Source of the DNA: Halomonas sp. PR-M31
GTDB lineage: Bacteria > Pseudomonadota > Gammaproteobacteria > Pseudomonadales > Halomonadaceae
DNA: 64,000 nucleotides
Direction: 5' to 3'
Assembly (NCBI RefSeq): GCF_001039575.1
Contig: NZ_JIBT01000035.1
Location: forward strand, 1 to 64,000
Positions 44,875 to 56,366 of this stretch are shown here, in pieces. Position numbers and translations under genes: made by a program. Under the pieces are notes generated by a model. The model was given only the letters and a program-made list of their open reading frames with translations. It did not search any database and had not been told where the DNA came from. Each line of letters opens with the position of its first letter. Positions within the stretch are counted from its first letter, which is position 1.

Positions 44875-45105
44875 ATGCCCTATGACAAGCGCGATGAGCT
44901 GCCCGACAGCGTACAGAATGTCTTGCCATCCAAGGCGCAGACCATCTACAAGGAGGCCTTCAATAGCGCCTGGGACGAGTACAAGAAGCCCGAGGATCGG
45001 CGAGGCGACGCCTCTCGCGAAGAAACTGCCCACCGGGTTGCCTGGGCTGCGGTCAAGGAAAAGTATGAAAAGGGTGACGACGACAAATGGCATCCCAAGA
45101 AGTAG
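44875..45105 (+). CDS. chaB: ChaB family protein
   Basis: A 76-residue protein with the ChaB pattern: LPDSVQNVLPSKAQTIYKEA, FNSAWDEY, and HRVAWAAVKEKYEK. ChaB was described as a cation transport regulator linked to ChaA, but its role is not well established; no chaA is seen here. CAGGAGGT precedes ATG 44875. Its stop directly abuts the stop of convergent dtd. Confidence 0.9.
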   Translation: MPYDKRDELPDSVQNVLPSKAQTIYKEAFNSAWDEYKKPEDRRGDASREETAHRVAWAAVKEKYEKGDDDKWHPKK

Positions 45106-45543
45106 TCAGGTTTCCAGCAGGAAGGTAACCGGGCCGTCGTTGATCAAGCCGATCTGCATATTGGCGCCGAATTCGCCCGTGGCAACCTTTGACCACCGTT
45201 TCTGGGCCTGTTCGAGCAAATAATGATAGAGGCGCTGGCCATCTTCCGGTGCCGCGGCGCTGGAGAAACTTGGCCTCAGTCCTTTTCGGGTGTCCGCCGC
45301 CAGGGTGAACTGGGAGACCAGCAGCAGCCCGCCTTCGATCTGCTGTAGATCCAGATTCATCTTGCCGGCGTCGTCGCCGAATATCCGGTAATGCAGAAGC
45401 TTGTGCAGTAGCTTGTCGGCGCGGGCTTCATCGTCGTGTTTTTCCACGCCGATCAGTGCCAGTATGCCCTGATCGATGGCGCCCAGGCGGCGTCCTTCAA
45501 CCTCGACGCTGGCACCCTTGACCCGCTGAATCAATGCTTTCAT
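45106..45543 (-). CDS. dtd: D-aminoacyl-tRNA deacylase
   Basis: A 145-residue enzyme that removes D-amino acids from mischarged tRNA. The two family motifs are clear: [18 protein letters not shown] and INDGPVTF, the latter with the conserved Gly-Pro pair. The N-terminus [17 protein letters not shown] is typical. Convergent with chaB with no spacer. Confidence 0.96.
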   Translation of the reverse strand: MKALIQRVKGASVEVEGRRLGAIDQGILALIGVEKHDDEARADKLLHKLLHYRIFGDDAGKMNLDLQQIEGGLLLVSQFTLAADTRKGLRPSFSSAAAPEDGQRLYHYLLEQAQKRWSKVATGEFGANMQIGLINDGPVTFLLET

Positions 45544-45603
45544 GGCTTGCCTGCCTTAATGTCATCGTCATGTCTAAACATCCGGAGTAGAGAGAATAAC
45601 AAC

Positions 45604-46650
45604 ATGTTCAGGAAAATCGTCACGGCGGCAGTAATAGCGGCTATCGGAATTTTTTCATCCAGCGCTGCTGTTGCGGAGAAATGGCGCTTCGCCTTGGAAG
45701 AAGGTGAAGGCAGCGTTCAGGAAGCTTATGCACAAGAGTTCAAGAAGCGCATCGAAAAGCGCTCCGACGGTGACATCAGTATCGATATCTATCCCTATGG
45801 AGCATTGGGAACTTCACCACAGCTGACCGAACTGGTTCGCCAGAACGCCATCCAGCTGGCCTTTGCCTCGCCGGATCACCTGGCATCAGTGATTCCCGAG
45901 GTCGGTGTATTCTCATTGCACTACCTGTTCTCCGACGAGGAGGAGTTCAACGAGCAGGTGTTGGCCAGCACCAAGGCTCAACCATTGCTTCAGGAGGCTT
46001 ATGGTGAGCAAAGGCTGCAGTTGCTGAGCATCATTTCCGAAGGCTGGACGGCATGGACTGCCAATCGCGCCATCAAGACACCCGGGGACATGGAAGATCT
46101 CAAGATGCGTACCATGACCTCGCCGGTCGTTCAGGAGACCTATCGCGCTTATGGCGCCATGCCCGAGCCGGTGATCCATGCTGAGCTTCGTTCCGCGCTG
46201 CAATCGGGGCAGCTCGAGGGTCAGACCAATACGATTTCCGCCATTGAAGAAATGAGCCTCTATGAGGTGCAGAATCATCTGATTCAAGCCAAGCCGCTAC
46301 CATTTATCACCACCCTCGTTGCGGCTCAGGACTTCTTCGAGCAGTTGCCCGAAGAACAGCAGGCCATGCTCAATGACGTCACTGACGAAATGCGCCGCTA
46401 TATCTTTGATAGGCAAGAAGAGCTCAACCAGCAGCGCTTGGAGGCCATCGAGGAAAATAGCGATATCGAGATGATCACGCTTACCCAAGAGCAGCGCCAG
46501 GCGTTTCGCGAAAAAAGCCTGCCGGTGCGCGATGTCTATGTCGAGCAGGCTGGGGAACGGGGCAAGAAGATTCTCGAGACGTTGAGCGAGGAGCTAGGAG
46601 TCGCGCAAAAGAAGGAAAGCGATAGTAGCAGTGGCAACAACAAAGACTGA
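45604..46650 (+). CDS. Orphan TRAP solute-binding protein (DctP family)
   Basis: A 348-residue periplasmic protein with a signal peptide (about 1-24, AVAEKW). WRFALEEGEGSVQEAYAQEF and ALQSGQLEGQTNTISAIEEM closely parallel the DctP at 39076, so the two are paralogs. No permease gene is next to it; it may share the permease at 40169-42130 or serve as a sensor. The mature C-terminus has a Ser/Asn-rich tail. ATG 45604 gives a good signal peptide although the frame is open earlier. Confidence 0.91.
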   Translation: MFRKIVTAAVIAAIGIFSSSAAVAEKWRFALEEGEGSVQEAYAQEFKKRIEKRSDGDISIDIYPYGALGTSPQLTELVRQNAIQLAFASPDHLASVIPEVGVFSLHYLFSDEEEFNEQVLASTKAQPLLQEAYGEQRLQLLSIISEGWTAWTANRAIKTPGDMEDLKMRTMTSPVVQETYRAYGAMPEPVIHAELRSALQSGQLEGQTNTISAIEEMSLYEVQNHLIQAKPLPFITTLVAAQDFFEQLPEEQQAMLNDVTDEMRRYIFDRQEELNQQRLEAIEENSDIEMITLTQEQRQAFREKSLPVRDVYVEQAGERGKKILETLSEELGVAQKKESDSSSGNNKD

Positions 46651-46755
46651 TGCTTTATGTCACGGTTTTTGCAGGGGGCGTTGTACCCATAAGTGAACCA
46701 ATGTGCCAATCGATGTTCACAACCCTGTTTACCCCAAAAAGCAAAGGAGCGCTCC

Positions 46756-47451
46756 GTGACCGATGTAATACTGTTCGATCTGGATGGTACCTTGAGCGAT
46801 ACCCATGGATTGGCTCGCGCTACCTGGCTCGAGGCGCTTCGCCCTCATGGCATTGACGTCGATTTTGAATTTTACCAGAAGAACATACGCGGCCAGTCCC
46901 GTGAAGAAGCTCTCGATAACATTTTGCCTAACCTGGAAAAAGAAGAGAGTCAGCAGTTGCTCGACACACAGGATGGTTATTATCGCAATCGGTTGAGCAC
47001 CACTGGTCCCTTACCGGGATTATTTCCGTTCTTGAACCGTGCAAACGAGAAAGGCTATCGGCTCGCATTGGTTTCAAACGCGCCTCAGGAAATCGCCGAC
47101 AAAATTCTTCATTCCTTGGGACTCGAAGACACATTCGATGTTAAGACATTCGCCGAGGAAGTAGAGGCTGCCAAGCCCGATCCAGCCGTTTACCACTTGG
47201 CCCTTGAACGACTCGGTGTGGGGCCCGATCGCTGCCTGGCCTTCGAGGACTCTCCAAAGGGTGTCACCGCAGCAATCAATGCCGGGCTCAAGGTGATCGG
47301 CATGGCGGCCACCCATTCCCCCGCCGAATTGCGCGATGCCGGCGCCTCGCTCGTGGTGGGAGACTTCGTCGATGTTGCCCTAGACGACATTCTTGAACAT
47401 CCAGACTCGTCGAAGGAGTACGAGTATCTGCAGCACGGGGAAGATAAGTAG
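46756..47451 (+). CDS. HAD-superfamily phosphatase, phosphoglycolate/beta-PGM type
   Basis: A 231-residue hydrolase. Motif I is FDLDGTLSDT with the nucleophilic Asp, motif II ALVSNAPQE, motif III Lys in EAAKPDPAVY and motif IV LAFEDSPKGVTAA. The cap domain is helical (about 15-80). GTG 46756 is the likely start, as AAAGGAG lies 8 bases upstream; the frame is open further, without a better site. Substrate unknown. Confidence 0.9.
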   Translation: MTDVILFDLDGTLSDTHGLARATWLEALRPHGIDVDFEFYQKNIRGQSREEALDNILPNLEKEESQQLLDTQDGYYRNRLSTTGPLPGLFPFLNRANEKGYRLALVSNAPQEIADKILHSLGLEDTFDVKTFAEEVEAAKPDPAVYHLALERLGVGPDRCLAFEDSPKGVTAAINAGLKVIGMAATHSPAELRDAGASLVVGDFVDVALDDILEHPDSSKEYEYLQHGEDK

Positions 47452-47496
47452 GATTAGAAGCATTTCTTGCTTTGGTATCTTACCTTCAGGGTAAAA

Positions 47497-47529
47497 CGAC
47501 GCCGAGGCGGATGCCATGTCTCGGCGTCG
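47497..47529 (-). terminator. Terminator after thiD
   Basis: CGACGCCGAG and CTCGGCGTCG form a perfect 10-bp stem with a 13-base loop. On the minus strand it is followed by TTTTA, 18 bases past the thiD stop. It may also serve the convergent HAD gene. Confidence 0.7.
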
Positions 47530-47547
47530 GGTCGGTGGCTAGTTTCT

Positions 47548-48363
47548 TTACCACCAGGCATGAAAGTGATGTACCGGCCCGTGTCCTTTACCTACCCCGA
47601 GCTTTCCGCTGGCATCCAAGGCCTGGCTCAGCCAGGCCTTTGCTCGTTGTGCCGCGTCTTTCAGCTCATGACCGCGTGCAAGATATGCCGTGATGGCCGA
47701 TGAAAGCGTACAGCCGGTGCCATGCAGATTGGCGGTGTCGACTCGAAAAGCGTCCAGCCAGTCTATCGTCTCATCCGAGATCAATAGATCGGGGCAACGT
47801 TCACCGCGCAGATGCCCGCCCTTGAGCAGGATATTTGCCGTGCCTAGTGTCATCAAATTGGGGGCGAGCGCTTCCATCTCGGTAAGATTCTGAGCAGTCT
47901 TGCCGCCGAGCAGCACGGCAGCTTCCGGCAAATTGGGAGTGATCAGGTCCGCCAAGGGCACCAAGATCTCACGCACGGCGCGGATGCCAGCATCGTCGAC
48001 CAGTATGTCACCGCTCTTGGCCACCATGACCGGGTCCAGCACGATCCAGCGTGGGCGCCGATGTGCGAACGCATCCCGGATGGCAAAGGCGATCTCCTCG
48101 CTTGCGACCATGCCGATCTTCACCGCCTCGATATGCACGTCATTCAGCAAGGTATCCAGCTGCGCGGCAATGAAGTCCGTCGGCACTACGTGCACGCCGG
48201 TGACCCCTTGGGTGTTTTGTGCAGTCAAGGCGGTAATCACACTGGTGCCATAGACACCCAAGGCCGAGAAGGTCTTGAGATCCGCTTGAATGCCGGCGCC
48301 TCCTGAAGGGTCCGAGCCGGCGATGGTCAAGGCATTGGGAATGAAGGCAGACGTGATCATCAT
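47548..48363 (-). CDS. thiD: Hydroxymethylpyrimidine (phosphate) kinase
   Basis: A 271-residue ribokinase-fold enzyme that phosphorylates HMP and HMP-P in thiamine synthesis. Seen: TIAGSDPSGGAGIQADLKTF, VLDPVMVAKSG and the anion-hole/catalytic motif NLHGTGCTLSSAI. A second Met one codon later is equally possible as the start. It stands apart from thiSG at 30.7 kb. I looked for a TPP riboswitch upstream and found none. Confidence 0.95.
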   Translation of the reverse strand: MMITSAFIPNALTIAGSDPSGGAGIQADLKTFSALGVYGTSVITALTAQNTQGVTGVHVVPTDFIAAQLDTLLNDVHIEAVKIGMVASEEIAFAIRDAFAHRRPRWIVLDPVMVAKSGDILVDDAGIRAVREILVPLADLITPNLPEAAVLLGGKTAQNLTEMEALAPNLMTLGTANILLKGGHLRGERCPDLLISDETIDWLDAFRVDTANLHGTGCTLSSAITAYLARGHELKDAAQRAKAWLSQALDASGKLGVGKGHGPVHHFHAWW

Positions 48364-48388
48364 GAAGCTCTTGTCTTGTAGAGAGACT

Positions 48389-48423
48389 CATAGCCTAAAA
48401 CAATCCGTTACGCTCAGGCTATG
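48389..48423. repeat. Inverted repeat between thiD and nuoA
   Basis: CATAGCC (48389-48395) pairs with GGCTATG (48417-48423). It may be a leader hairpin of thiD. The rest of 48364-48643 holds no gene; two TTGCAA palindromes (48555-48571) lie nearer nuoA. Confidence 0.4.
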
Positions 48424-48643
48424 GCGAAATGTTCGAAGGGTCGGAGCAAGTCCGGCGGACGCTATTGGACTAATTGCAGAAGGTTAGGTCCCTAGTAAAT
48501 CTCTTGCATTCCTTTATACTTGTGCCTCAGCAAATAAGTGCTATTTCTTATGTTGCAACCCGAATGTTGCAAAGCAGCGCAATTGACGCAACAAGTCATT
48601 CAGGCATCATAGAGAAAGAGTTTGATTTAGCGAGGGCATGTTC

Positions 48644-49039
48644 ATGGATCAGAGCATTGCAGTGATCGCCGAGTACTGGGGTGTCGGGTTTTTCATCTTT
48701 GCGGTGATTGCCCTGTGCATATTCATGCTTGGCGCCTCCATGCTACTTGGCGGTCGCAGTCAAGGACGCAGCAAGACCATTCCCTTCGAAGGCGGCATTC
48801 TTGGTGCCGGAAGCGCTCGTCAACCTTTCTCAGTCAAGTTCTACCTGGTCGCCATGCTCTTTGTCATTTTCGACATCGAGGCGGTCTTTCTTTTTGCCTG
48901 GGCCATATCGGTACGTGAAGTTGGCTGGCCCGGTTTCATCGGCGCATCGATATTCATTCTGATATTGCTGGCAGGCTTGGTCTATGACAGTCGCGTAGGG
49001 GCCCTTGACTGGGCGCCGGCGGGGCGAGGCGGCAAATAG
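48644..49039 (+). CDS. nuoA: NADH-quinone oxidoreductase subunit A
   Basis: A 131-residue complex I membrane subunit with three helices. The conserved segment [20 protein letters not shown] and [11 protein letters not shown] are clear. GAGGG before ATG 48644 fits better than for ATG 48638. First gene of the nuo operon. Confidence 0.97.
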   Translation: MDQSIAVIAEYWGVGFFIFAVIALCIFMLGASMLLGGRSQGRSKTIPFEGGILGAGSARQPFSVKFYLVAMLFVIFDIEAVFLFAWAISVREVGWPGFIGASIFILILLAGLVYDSRVGALDWAPAGRGGK

Positions 49040-49144
49040 CGTTGTAGTGGCAACGGCGCCGTATAATAACACCATCATCGTGCGCTTCGGGTTTATTACA
49101 CGCCCGCTCATGTACCCGTGCTGGATTTTCGCTGGAGGAGTCTC

Positions 49145-49825
49145 ATGGCTTATACCTTGACCCGCGCAACCGATGCGATTGCCACGGAAGATTCCCGCTA
49201 CCCCCTGAACGAGCGCCGCCGGGTCGAAGACCCGGTCAAGCAGCAGATTCATCGTAATGTATTTACCGGGAAGCTTGAGGAAGTATTGCATTCGGCGGTC
49301 AATTGGGGGCGCAAGAATTCTCTATGGCCCTACAACTTCGGGCTTTCCTGTTGTTACGTGGAAATGACCACGGCGTTTACCGCGCCCCACGATATCGCTC
49401 GTTTTGGCGCCGAAGTCATTCGCGCTTCCCCGAGGCAGGCGGATTTCATGGTCATTGCCGGCACCTGCTTTCTCAAGATGGCACCGGTCATCCAGCAGCT
49501 CTACGACCAGATGCTCGAGCCCAAGTGGGTTATCTCGATGGGTTCCTGCGCAAACTCCGGTGGCATGTACGATATCTATTCCGTGGTGCAGGGCGTCGAC
49601 AAGTTCCTGCCGGTGGATGTTTACATACCCGGCTGCCCGCCTCGTCCCGAGGCGTTCCTGCACGGCTTGCAGCTATTGCAAGATTCGATTCAGGAAGAGC
49701 GCAGGCCGCTTTCCTGGGTGGTAGGAGATCAGGGGGTCTATCGTGCCGAGATGCCCTCGCAGCGGGAAAAGAATCGGGACTGGCGTATCCAGACGACCGA
49801 ACTGCGCACGCCTGATAGCATCTAA
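49145..49825 (+). CDS. nuoB: NADH-quinone oxidoreductase subunit B
   Basis: A 226-residue peripheral subunit that carries the terminal [4Fe-4S] cluster N2 which reduces ubiquinone. The ligands are in GLSCCYVEM (tandem Cys), [14 protein letters not shown] and [18 protein letters not shown] precedes ATG 49145. Confidence 0.97.
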   Translation: MAYTLTRATDAIATEDSRYPLNERRRVEDPVKQQIHRNVFTGKLEEVLHSAVNWGRKNSLWPYNFGLSCCYVEMTTAFTAPHDIARFGAEVIRASPRQADFMVIAGTCFLKMAPVIQQLYDQMLEPKWVISMGSCANSGGMYDIYSVVQGVDKFLPVDVYIPGCPPRPEAFLHGLQLLQDSIQEERRPLSWVVGDQGVYRAEMPSQREKNRDWRIQTTELRTPDSI

Positions 49826-49877
49826 TCCGGATTCGATGCCACTTTCTCAACGCTAGGCAAGGGAAGCATTCATCCTA

Positions 49878-51656
49878 ATGAGCGTCGCGTCACCATCATC
49901 CGACACCCTCAAGACCGGCCCCGATACTGTTGTAGAAGCGCTTAGACAGCGCTTCCAAGAGCAGATTGTGCTGGAACAGGCCACTTTGACCGGCTGGCCG
50001 GTGATTTGGGTGGCCCGCGGCGCACTGATTGAAGTGCTTGGCTTCTTGCGGGACAAGTCCCAGGCTTTCGAGATGCTTTATGATCTCTCTGCGGTCGACG
50101 AGCGTCTGCGCAGCCATCGGCGGGGGCTGCCGGTCTCGGACTTTACGGTGTTTTATCATCTGCTCTCGGCGTCGCGTAACCGGGATATCATTCTCAAGGT
50201 GGCACTCAGCGAAGATGACCTGATGCTTCCCAGCGCCGTGTCGCTCTATCCCAATGCCAACTGGTACGAGCGGGAAGTGTGGGACATGTTCGGTGTCACT
50301 TTCCAAGGGCATCCGCATCTGACCCGCATTCTCATGCCGCCGACCTGGAACGGGCACCCGCTGCGCAAGGATCACCACGCCCGGGCCACGGAATTCGACC
50401 CCTTTACAATGACGGTCGAAGGGCAGAACAAAGAGCAACAGGCGCTCAAGTTCGATCCGGAAGCCTGGGGCATGCGACGCCGGCATGACGACAGCGAGTT
50501 CATGTTCCTGAACCTCGGCCCCAACCACCCCTCCGCCCACGGTGCCTTTCGCATCGTGCTGCAGCTCGATGGCGAAGAGATCATCGACTGCGTGCCGGAC
50601 ATCGGCTATCACCATCGCGGCGCCGAGAAGATGGCGGAGCGTCAGTCCTGGCATAGCTTCATCTCCTACACCGACCGTATCGACTATACCGGCGGGGTGA
50701 TGAACAATCTGCCCTACATACTGGCGGTGGAAAAGCTTGCGGGCATCGAGGTGACGGACCGGGCCAAGACCATCCGCGTGATGATGGCGGAGATGTTTCG
50801 CATCAACAGCCATCTGCTGTTCCTTGGTACCTATCTGCAGGATCTCGGGGCCATGACTCCGGTGTTCTTCACCTTTACCGATCGGCAAAAGGCCTACGAG
50901 GTGATCGAGGCCATCACCGGCTTTCGCATGCACCCGGCCTGGTATCGTATCGGCGGAGTCGCCCATGACCTGCCCAAAGGCTGGGAAGGCCTGGTCAAGA
51001 AGTTCCTGGACTGGATGCCCAAGCGCCTGCGGGAATACGAGCGGGTGATGATGGAGAATGCCATCGTGCGCGAGCGTACGCGGCACATTGCGGCTCACGA
51101 CACGACGGAAGCCTTGGCTTGGGGCATCACCGGCCCTAATCTGCGTGCCACCGGACTCGACTTCGATCTGCGCAAGAAGCGCCCCTACTCCGGGTATGAG
51201 AACTTCGAGTTCGAGATTCCGATTGGCCACAACGGCGATGCCTTCGACCGCGGTCAGGTACGCATCGACGAGATGCGCCAGAGCCTGCGCATCATCCAGC
51301 AGTGTCTCGATCACATGCCGGCGGGGGATTACAAGGCGGATCATCCTTTGACCACGCCGCCACCTCGAGAGCGCATGTTGCAGCACATCGAAACACTGAT
51401 CACCCATTTCCTGCAGGTTTCCTGGGGGCCGGTCTTAAAGCCCAACGAATCGATGCAGATGATCGAGGCGACCAAGGGCATCAACAGTTACTACCTGACC
51501 AGTGACGGCAATACCATGAGTTATCGTACCCGGATCCGCACGCCAAGCTTCCCTCACCTGCAGCACATTCCTGCGCTGATGCGGGGTGGTTTCGTACCGG
51601 ATCTGATTGCCCATCTGGGCAGTATCGATTTCGTCATGGCCGACGTGGATCGCTGA
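49878..51656 (+). CDS. nuoCD: NADH-quinone oxidoreductase fused subunits C and D
   Basis: A 592-residue fusion. NuoC-like part about 1-190 ([19 protein letters not shown]) and NuoD-like part about 205-592 ([36 protein letters not shown], and a C-terminal [13 protein letters not shown]). The D part helps form the quinone site with NuoB. C/D fusion is usual in gammaproteobacteria such as Escherichia coli and Pseudomonas. Confidence 0.97.
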   Translation: MSVASPSSDTLKTGPDTVVEALRQRFQEQIVLEQATLTGWPVIWVARGALIEVLGFLRDKSQAFEMLYDLSAVDERLRSHRRGLPVSDFTVFYHLLSASRNRDIILKVALSEDDLMLPSAVSLYPNANWYEREVWDMFGVTFQGHPHLTRILMPPTWNGHPLRKDHHARATEFDPFTMTVEGQNKEQQALKFDPEAWGMRRRHDDSEFMFLNLGPNHPSAHGAFRIVLQLDGEEIIDCVPDIGYHHRGAEKMAERQSWHSFISYTDRIDYTGGVMNNLPYILAVEKLAGIEVTDRAKTIRVMMAEMFRINSHLLFLGTYLQDLGAMTPVFFTFTDRQKAYEVIEAITGFRMHPAWYRIGGVAHDLPKGWEGLVKKFLDWMPKRLREYERVMMENAIVRERTRHIAAHDTTEALAWGITGPNLRATGLDFDLRKKRPYSGYENFEFEIPIGHNGDAFDRGQVRIDEMRQSLRIIQQCLDHMPAGDYKADHPLTTPPPRERMLQHIETLITHFLQVSWGPVLKPNESMQMIEATKGINSYYLTSDGNTMSYRTRIRTPSFPHLQHIPALMRGGFVPDLIAHLGSIDFVMADVDR

Positions 51657-51658
51657 AC

Positions 51659-52183
51659 ATGAACGACACTGCTTCCCCCACTATCCATTCTCCCATCGCC
51701 AGCGATGGTGATGGTTTCGTCCTGCATGACGAGGATCGTGCTGCCATCGTCAAGGAGCGCGACCACTACGAGCAGCCCCAGGCGGCCTGCATCGAGGCGC
51801 TGAAGGTCGTCCAGCGCCGACACGGCTGGGTGCCGGACGGGGCGATTCCCGCCATTGCCGAGGTGCTCGGGGTAGGGCCCGCTTCCGTTGAGGGCGTGGC
51901 CACTTTCTATAGCCTGATCTTCCGACAGCCGGTGGGGCGACACGTCATCCTGATCTGCGACAGCAGCTCCTGTTTTCTGACCGGTTTTGATGAGCTGCGC
52001 GAGGCCATTACCGCGGAACTGGGCATCGATTTCGGCCAGACTACCCCGGATGGTCGTTTTACCCTGCTGCCGGTATGTTGTCTTGGCGCCTGTGATCGCG
52101 GTCCGGCCATGATGATTGGCGATGAGACCTTTGGCCCCGTGCCACCCGAAGGCGTAGCTAAGCTTTTGAAGGAGTATGCATGA
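51659..52183 (+). CDS. nuoE: NADH-quinone oxidoreductase subunit E
   Basis: A 174-residue thioredoxin-fold subunit that binds the [2Fe-2S] cluster N1a. Cluster cysteines are in CDSSSC and [11 protein letters not shown]. The start lies two bases after the nuoCD stop and its end overlaps nuoF (ATGA). Confidence 0.97.
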   Translation: MNDTASPTIHSPIASDGDGFVLHDEDRAAIVKERDHYEQPQAACIEALKVVQRRHGWVPDGAIPAIAEVLGVGPASVEGVATFYSLIFRQPVGRHVILICDSSSCFLTGFDELREAITAELGIDFGQTTPDGRFTLLPVCCLGACDRGPAMMIGDETFGPVPPEGVAKLLKEYA

Positions 52184-53550
52184 GCACAGGTCGCAACGAA
52201 TTTCGCTATCACAGCCAGCTACGCCAAAGCACCGCCGAGCGCCGTGCCGAAACCCATCCGCTGACCTGGCGTCTGCGGGAAGATGGTGCGCTGATTGGCC
52301 TTGAGGAATACGTCGATAAGCAGGGTTACGCCGCGGTCAAGAAAGTGCTCGGTGAGCAGTCGGGCCAGGACGTGATCGGCATCATGAAAGAAGCCAACGT
52401 GCGCGGACGCGGGGGTGCGGGTTTCTCTGCCGGGGTGAAGTGGAGCCTGACCATGCAAGGCGGCGATCTGCCCCGGGGTTATATCGTCTGCAATGCGGAC
52501 GAGATGGAGCCGGGCACCTTCAAGGACCGCTTGCTACTCGAACAGCAGCCCCATCTGTTGATCGAGGGGATGATTCTGGGTGGCTATGCCAACAATTCAT
52601 GCTACGGCTATATTTTCCTGCGGGGTGAGTATGTCGAAGCCGCTCGTGCCATTTCCATCGCGCTGGACGAAGCGCGGGCCGCGGGCTGGCTAGGCAAGAA
52701 CATCGCCTGCAGCGGCTTCGATTTCGACATCGCCCTGCATACCGGTGCCGGTCGTTACATCTGTGGCGAAGAGACGGCACTGATCAATTCTCTGGAAGGC
52801 AAGCGCGCCAACCCGCGCAACAAGCCGCCTTTTCCCGGTCAATCCGGGGCCTGGGGCAAGCCGACGGTGGTTAACAACGTCGAGACCCTGTGCAACGTGC
52901 CGGCGGTCATGCAGCACGGCGCCAAATGGTATCAGGAACTCTCCGGTGGCTTGAGCGACGATGGTGGCACCAAGCTTTACGGCGTTTCCGGGCGGGTCAA
53001 TCGTACCGGCCTGTGGGAGCTGCCGATCGGCACCAGCGCGGCGGAACTGATGGATCGGGCCGGCGGCGTGCGGGATGGCCGTGCGCTCAAGACCTGGTTG
53101 CCCGGCGGCGGCAGTACGGGCTTTTTGCTACCGGAGCATCTCGAACTGGCGCTGGATTTCGATACCATCGGCCAATACGGCAGCCGTCTGGGCACCGGCC
53201 TTCTGACCGTGGTGACCGAGGACCAGAGCGTGGTTTCCCTGGTTCGCAATCTGGAGGCGTTCTTTGCCCGGGAATCCTGCGGCTGGTGTACCCCCTGTCG
53301 AGATGGCCTACCCTGGACGTTGAAGATTCTGCAGTCGTTGGAGCGGGGCGAAGGCGAGCAGGGCGATATCGAACTGCTCGAGAGCCTGGCCACGGATCTG
53401 GGGCCGGGACGCACTTTCTGTGCCCATGCGCCCGGTGCATCGATGCCGCTGGAGTCGTCGATCAGACATTTTCGTCATGAGTTCGAGGCGGGTATCACTC
53501 ACCGTCGCCATGCTGCCCATGAGGATCCGATTCCGGTGGGTGAGGTATGA
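52180..53550 (+). CDS. nuoF: NADH-quinone oxidoreductase subunit F
   Basis: A 456-residue NADH-binding subunit with FMN and [4Fe-4S] cluster N3. The NADH/FMN loop [27 protein letters not shown] and [19 protein letters not shown] are intact, and the cluster motif is [12 protein letters not shown]. It is coupled to nuoE by a four-base overlap. Confidence 0.98.
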   Translation: MSTGRNEFRYHSQLRQSTAERRAETHPLTWRLREDGALIGLEEYVDKQGYAAVKKVLGEQSGQDVIGIMKEANVRGRGGAGFSAGVKWSLTMQGGDLPRGYIVCNADEMEPGTFKDRLLLEQQPHLLIEGMILGGYANNSCYGYIFLRGEYVEAARAISIALDEARAAGWLGKNIACSGFDFDIALHTGAGRYICGEETALINSLEGKRANPRNKPPFPGQSGAWGKPTVVNNVETLCNVPAVMQHGAKWYQELSGGLSDDGGTKLYGVSGRVNRTGLWELPIGTSAAELMDRAGGVRDGRALKTWLPGGGSTGFLLPEHLELALDFDTIGQYGSRLGTGLLTVVTEDQSVVSLVRNLEAFFARESCGWCTPCRDGLPWTLKILQSLERGEGEQGDIELLESLATDLGPGRTFCAHAPGASMPLESSIRHFRHEFEAGITHRRHAAHEDPIPVGEV

Positions 53551-53573
53551 AGAACAGTCAGGGAGCATCGTAG

Positions 53574-56366
53574 ATGGCAACGATTCATGTAGACGGCCAA
53601 GCGTTTGATGTCGAAGGGTCGGACAATTTGCTTCATGCCTGCCTGTCATTGGGGCTGGACGTGCCCTATTTCTGCTGGCATCCGGCCCTTGGCAGCGTCG
53701 GTGCCTGTCGTCAGTGCGCGGTCAAGCAGTATAAGGACAAGGACGATGACAAGGGCATGCTGGTGATGTCCTGCATGACCCCGGCCACGGATGACACCTG
53801 GATTTCCATCGATGACGAGGAAGCCAAGGCGTTTCGTCAGAATGTCATCGAATGGCTGATGATCAACCATCCCCACGACTGTCCGGTATGTGAGGAAGGC
53901 GGCCATTGCCATTTGCAGGACATGACCGTGATGACCGGCCATGACCGGCGCCGCTATCGTTTTCGCAAGCGCACCCACCGCAATCAGTATCTAGGGCCCT
54001 TTATTGCCCACGAGATGAACCGCTGCATCACCTGTTACCGCTGCGTGCGTTTTTATGACGATTACGCTGGCGGTGACGATCTGGGTGCTTTCGGTGCCAA
54101 TGACAACGTCTACTTCGGGCGTTATCAGGAAGGCGTGCTGGAAAGTCCGTTTTCCGGCAATTTGACCGAGGTGTGTCCTACCGGCGTCTTCACCGACCAG
54201 ACCCATTCGGATCATTACACTCGCAAGTGGGATCTCCAGTTCGCGCCGAGTGTCTGTCATCAGTGTTCCGTGGGCTGCAATATCAGCCCTGGAGAGCGCT
54301 ATGGCGATATCCGCCGTATCGAGAATCGCTACCACGGTGATCTCAACCGCTATTTTCTGTGCGACCGGGGCCGCTTCGGCTATGGCTATGTCAATCGCAA
54401 GGATCGCCCGCGGGTGCCGGAATGGCGCAGTGACAGGGCGGATGAGAGTGTCACCCTGGATGTGGATGCGGCCTTGGATCGGGGCGCGGATCTCTTGCGC
54501 AGCGCCCGCCGTGTGATCGGCATCGGCTCGCCTCGTGCAAGTCTCGAGAGTAACCATCAGCTGCGCGAACTGGTAGGGGAAGGCAATTTCTCGACGGGTA
54601 TCGTCGCTCATGAGCAGGCATGCCTGGAAACCATGACTCGGCTCAATCGGGAGTCTGGATTGCCCACGCCGACACTGCGCGAGATCGAGGAGCACGATGC
54701 GGTATTGATACTGGGCGAAGATCTGATCCAAAGCGCCGCCCGGGTAGGGTTGGCAGTGCGTCAGGCGGTGCTCGGACGCCGCGATGAGCTGGCCGAGGCA
54801 CGCAGCATTCCGGCCTGGAATGCCGAAGCCGTCAAGACCCTGGGTCAGGACGAGCGTCATCCGCTTTTCATCGCCTATCCAACCCGTACCGGGCTCGATC
54901 AGATCAGCCAGTCGAGCTGGGCCCTGGCGATGGACGACATCGCTCGGCTCGGTTTCGCGGTGGCCCACGCCATCGATGACTCTGCGCCGGTCGTCGAAAA
55001 TCTCGACGAGGCGATGCAGGGTGAAGCCCAGCGCATCGCGAAAGCCTTGATGGCGGCTCAACGCCCGCTGGTCATCAGCGGTGGCTCACTGGGATCGCTT
55101 GCCATTCTCGAAGCGGCAGGCAACGTGGCCCGCGCGTTGTCACGTCGCGCCCGTCGCGCCGGCTTGTCATTGATCCGTAGTGAAGCCAACAGCACGGGGC
55201 TATCGCTGCTGGGCGGTCAGACGCTCGAGTGGGCGCTAGAGGAGTTGACGGCAAAGAACGCCGACGCCGTGGTGGTGCTCGAAAACGATCTTTATCAACG
55301 CCTGCCCCAGGCTCAAGTCGATGCGGCGTTGGAAAGCGCCGAGAGTGTCATCGCCCTCGACCATCAGCGCACGTCGACTTGGGCACGAGCCCATCTGGGG
55401 CTGCCGGCCTCGAGCTTCGCCGAAGCAGACGGTACTCTGATCAATTTCGAGGGTCGTGCCCAGCGCTTCTTCCAGGTGTTCGATCCACGCTACATTCGTC
55501 CTGAAACCCGTATCCACGAGAGCTGGCGCTGGCTGTACACCCTTGGGGCTAGCCTCAATCGCTACGAATCCGCAAGGGTCATTCTCGATGACGTTACACA
55601 AGCCTGCGCCCGGCAGCATCCGGCGCTAGCGGGTATCGTCGAAGCGTCTCACGACTCGGACTACCGCGTACAAGGGCTCAAATTGGCTCGGGAGCCTCAT
55701 CGCTACAGTGGGCGTACCGCAATGCGTGCCGACCTGAGTGTCAGCGAACCCCGTGCGCCTCAGGACCCCGACACGCCCTTCGCCTTTTCCATGGAGGGTT
55801 ACAGCGGCTTCGACCGACCGCGTAAGGACGTTGCCTTTGCCTGGGCGCCAGGCTGGAACTCGCCTCAAGCCTGGAACAAGTTCACCGACGAGGTGGGTGG
55901 CCATCTACGCGCCGGCGATCCGGGGGTGCGGCTGCTGCATTCCCAGGCCGGCCACTATGACTATGTTCGAGAGATCCCCCAGGGGTTCAGTGCTCGTGAC
56001 GACGAATGGCAGGTGGTGTGTCTACCGCGCCTGTTTGGCGGTGACGAAACCTCTTCCCGGGCCGAGCCGATCATCGAGCGTACGTCGCCCGCGATGCTCA
56101 CGCTCTCGGCGGATGACGCACAGCGTCTCGGGGTCGGCGAAGGCGACACCGTGGCAGTAGAAACGTCGACGGGACGCCTTGTTTTGCCGCTACACCTTGA
56201 TGCAGCACTGCCTGCCGGTGTTCTGGGTGTGCCAGTAGGGGTGAGCAGCGCCCTACATAGCGGAGACTGGGCGCATGTATCCAAAGAACAGCGCCATCAA
56301 GCCGGCAACAGCGGGGACCCGCGTCAAAGTGAAGGGCAAGTAGATCGCCCGGGGGATCGCCAATGA
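53574..56366 (+). CDS. nuoG: NADH-quinone oxidoreductase subunit G
   Basis: A 930-residue iron-sulfur subunit, the largest of the complex. N-terminal [2Fe-2S] ligands in [19 protein letters not shown], then [16 protein letters not shown] with the His-ligated cluster, [14 protein letters not shown], and CHQCSVGC plus a later [10 protein letters not shown] that together give the N7 site known from Escherichia coli. The C-terminal two thirds is a molybdopterin-oxidoreductase-like domain without obvious cofactor. Overlaps nuoH by four bases. Confidence 0.97.
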   Translation: MATIHVDGQAFDVEGSDNLLHACLSLGLDVPYFCWHPALGSVGACRQCAVKQYKDKDDDKGMLVMSCMTPATDDTWISIDDEEAKAFRQNVIEWLMINHPHDCPVCEEGGHCHLQDMTVMTGHDRRRYRFRKRTHRNQYLGPFIAHEMNRCITCYRCVRFYDDYAGGDDLGAFGANDNVYFGRYQEGVLESPFSGNLTEVCPTGVFTDQTHSDHYTRKWDLQFAPSVCHQCSVGCNISPGERYGDIRRIENRYHGDLNRYFLCDRGRFGYGYVNRKDRPRVPEWRSDRADESVTLDVDAALDRGADLLRSARRVIGIGSPRASLESNHQLRELVGEGNFSTGIVAHEQACLETMTRLNRESGLPTPTLREIEEHDAVLILGEDLIQSAARVGLAVRQAVLGRRDELAEARSIPAWNAEAVKTLGQDERHPLFIAYPTRTGLDQISQSSWALAMDDIARLGFAVAHAIDDSAPVVENLDEAMQGEAQRIAKALMAAQRPLVISGGSLGSLAILEAAGNVARALSRRARRAGLSLIRSEANSTGLSLLGGQTLEWALEELTAKNADAVVVLENDLYQRLPQAQVDAALESAESVIALDHQRTSTWARAHLGLPASSFAEADGTLINFEGRAQRFFQVFDPRYIRPETRIHESWRWLYTLGASLNRYESARVILDDVTQACARQHPALAGIVEASHDSDYRVQGLKLAREPHRYSGRTAMRADLSVSEPRAPQDPDTPFAFSMEGYSGFDRPRKDVAFAWAPGWNSPQAWNKFTDEVGGHLRAGDPGVRLLHSQAGHYDYVREIPQGFSARDDEWQVVCLPRLFGGDETSSRAEPIIERTSPAMLTLSADDAQRLGVGEGDTVAVETSTGRLVLPLHLDAALPAGVLGVPVGVSSALHSGDWAHVSKEQRHQAGNSGDPRQSEGQVDRPGDRQ

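Noticed and set aside
48364-48643. TPP riboswitch for thiD (and for thiS at 30596-30671)
   Set aside because: The conserved CTGAGA-type core and paired arms were not seen, and the thiS leader is too short.
49896-51407. A 503-codon open frame antisense to nuoCD
   Set aside because: It lies wholly inside a certain gene with clear NuoC and NuoD motifs, and its translation has no family resemblance; high-GC genes often give such long antisense frames.
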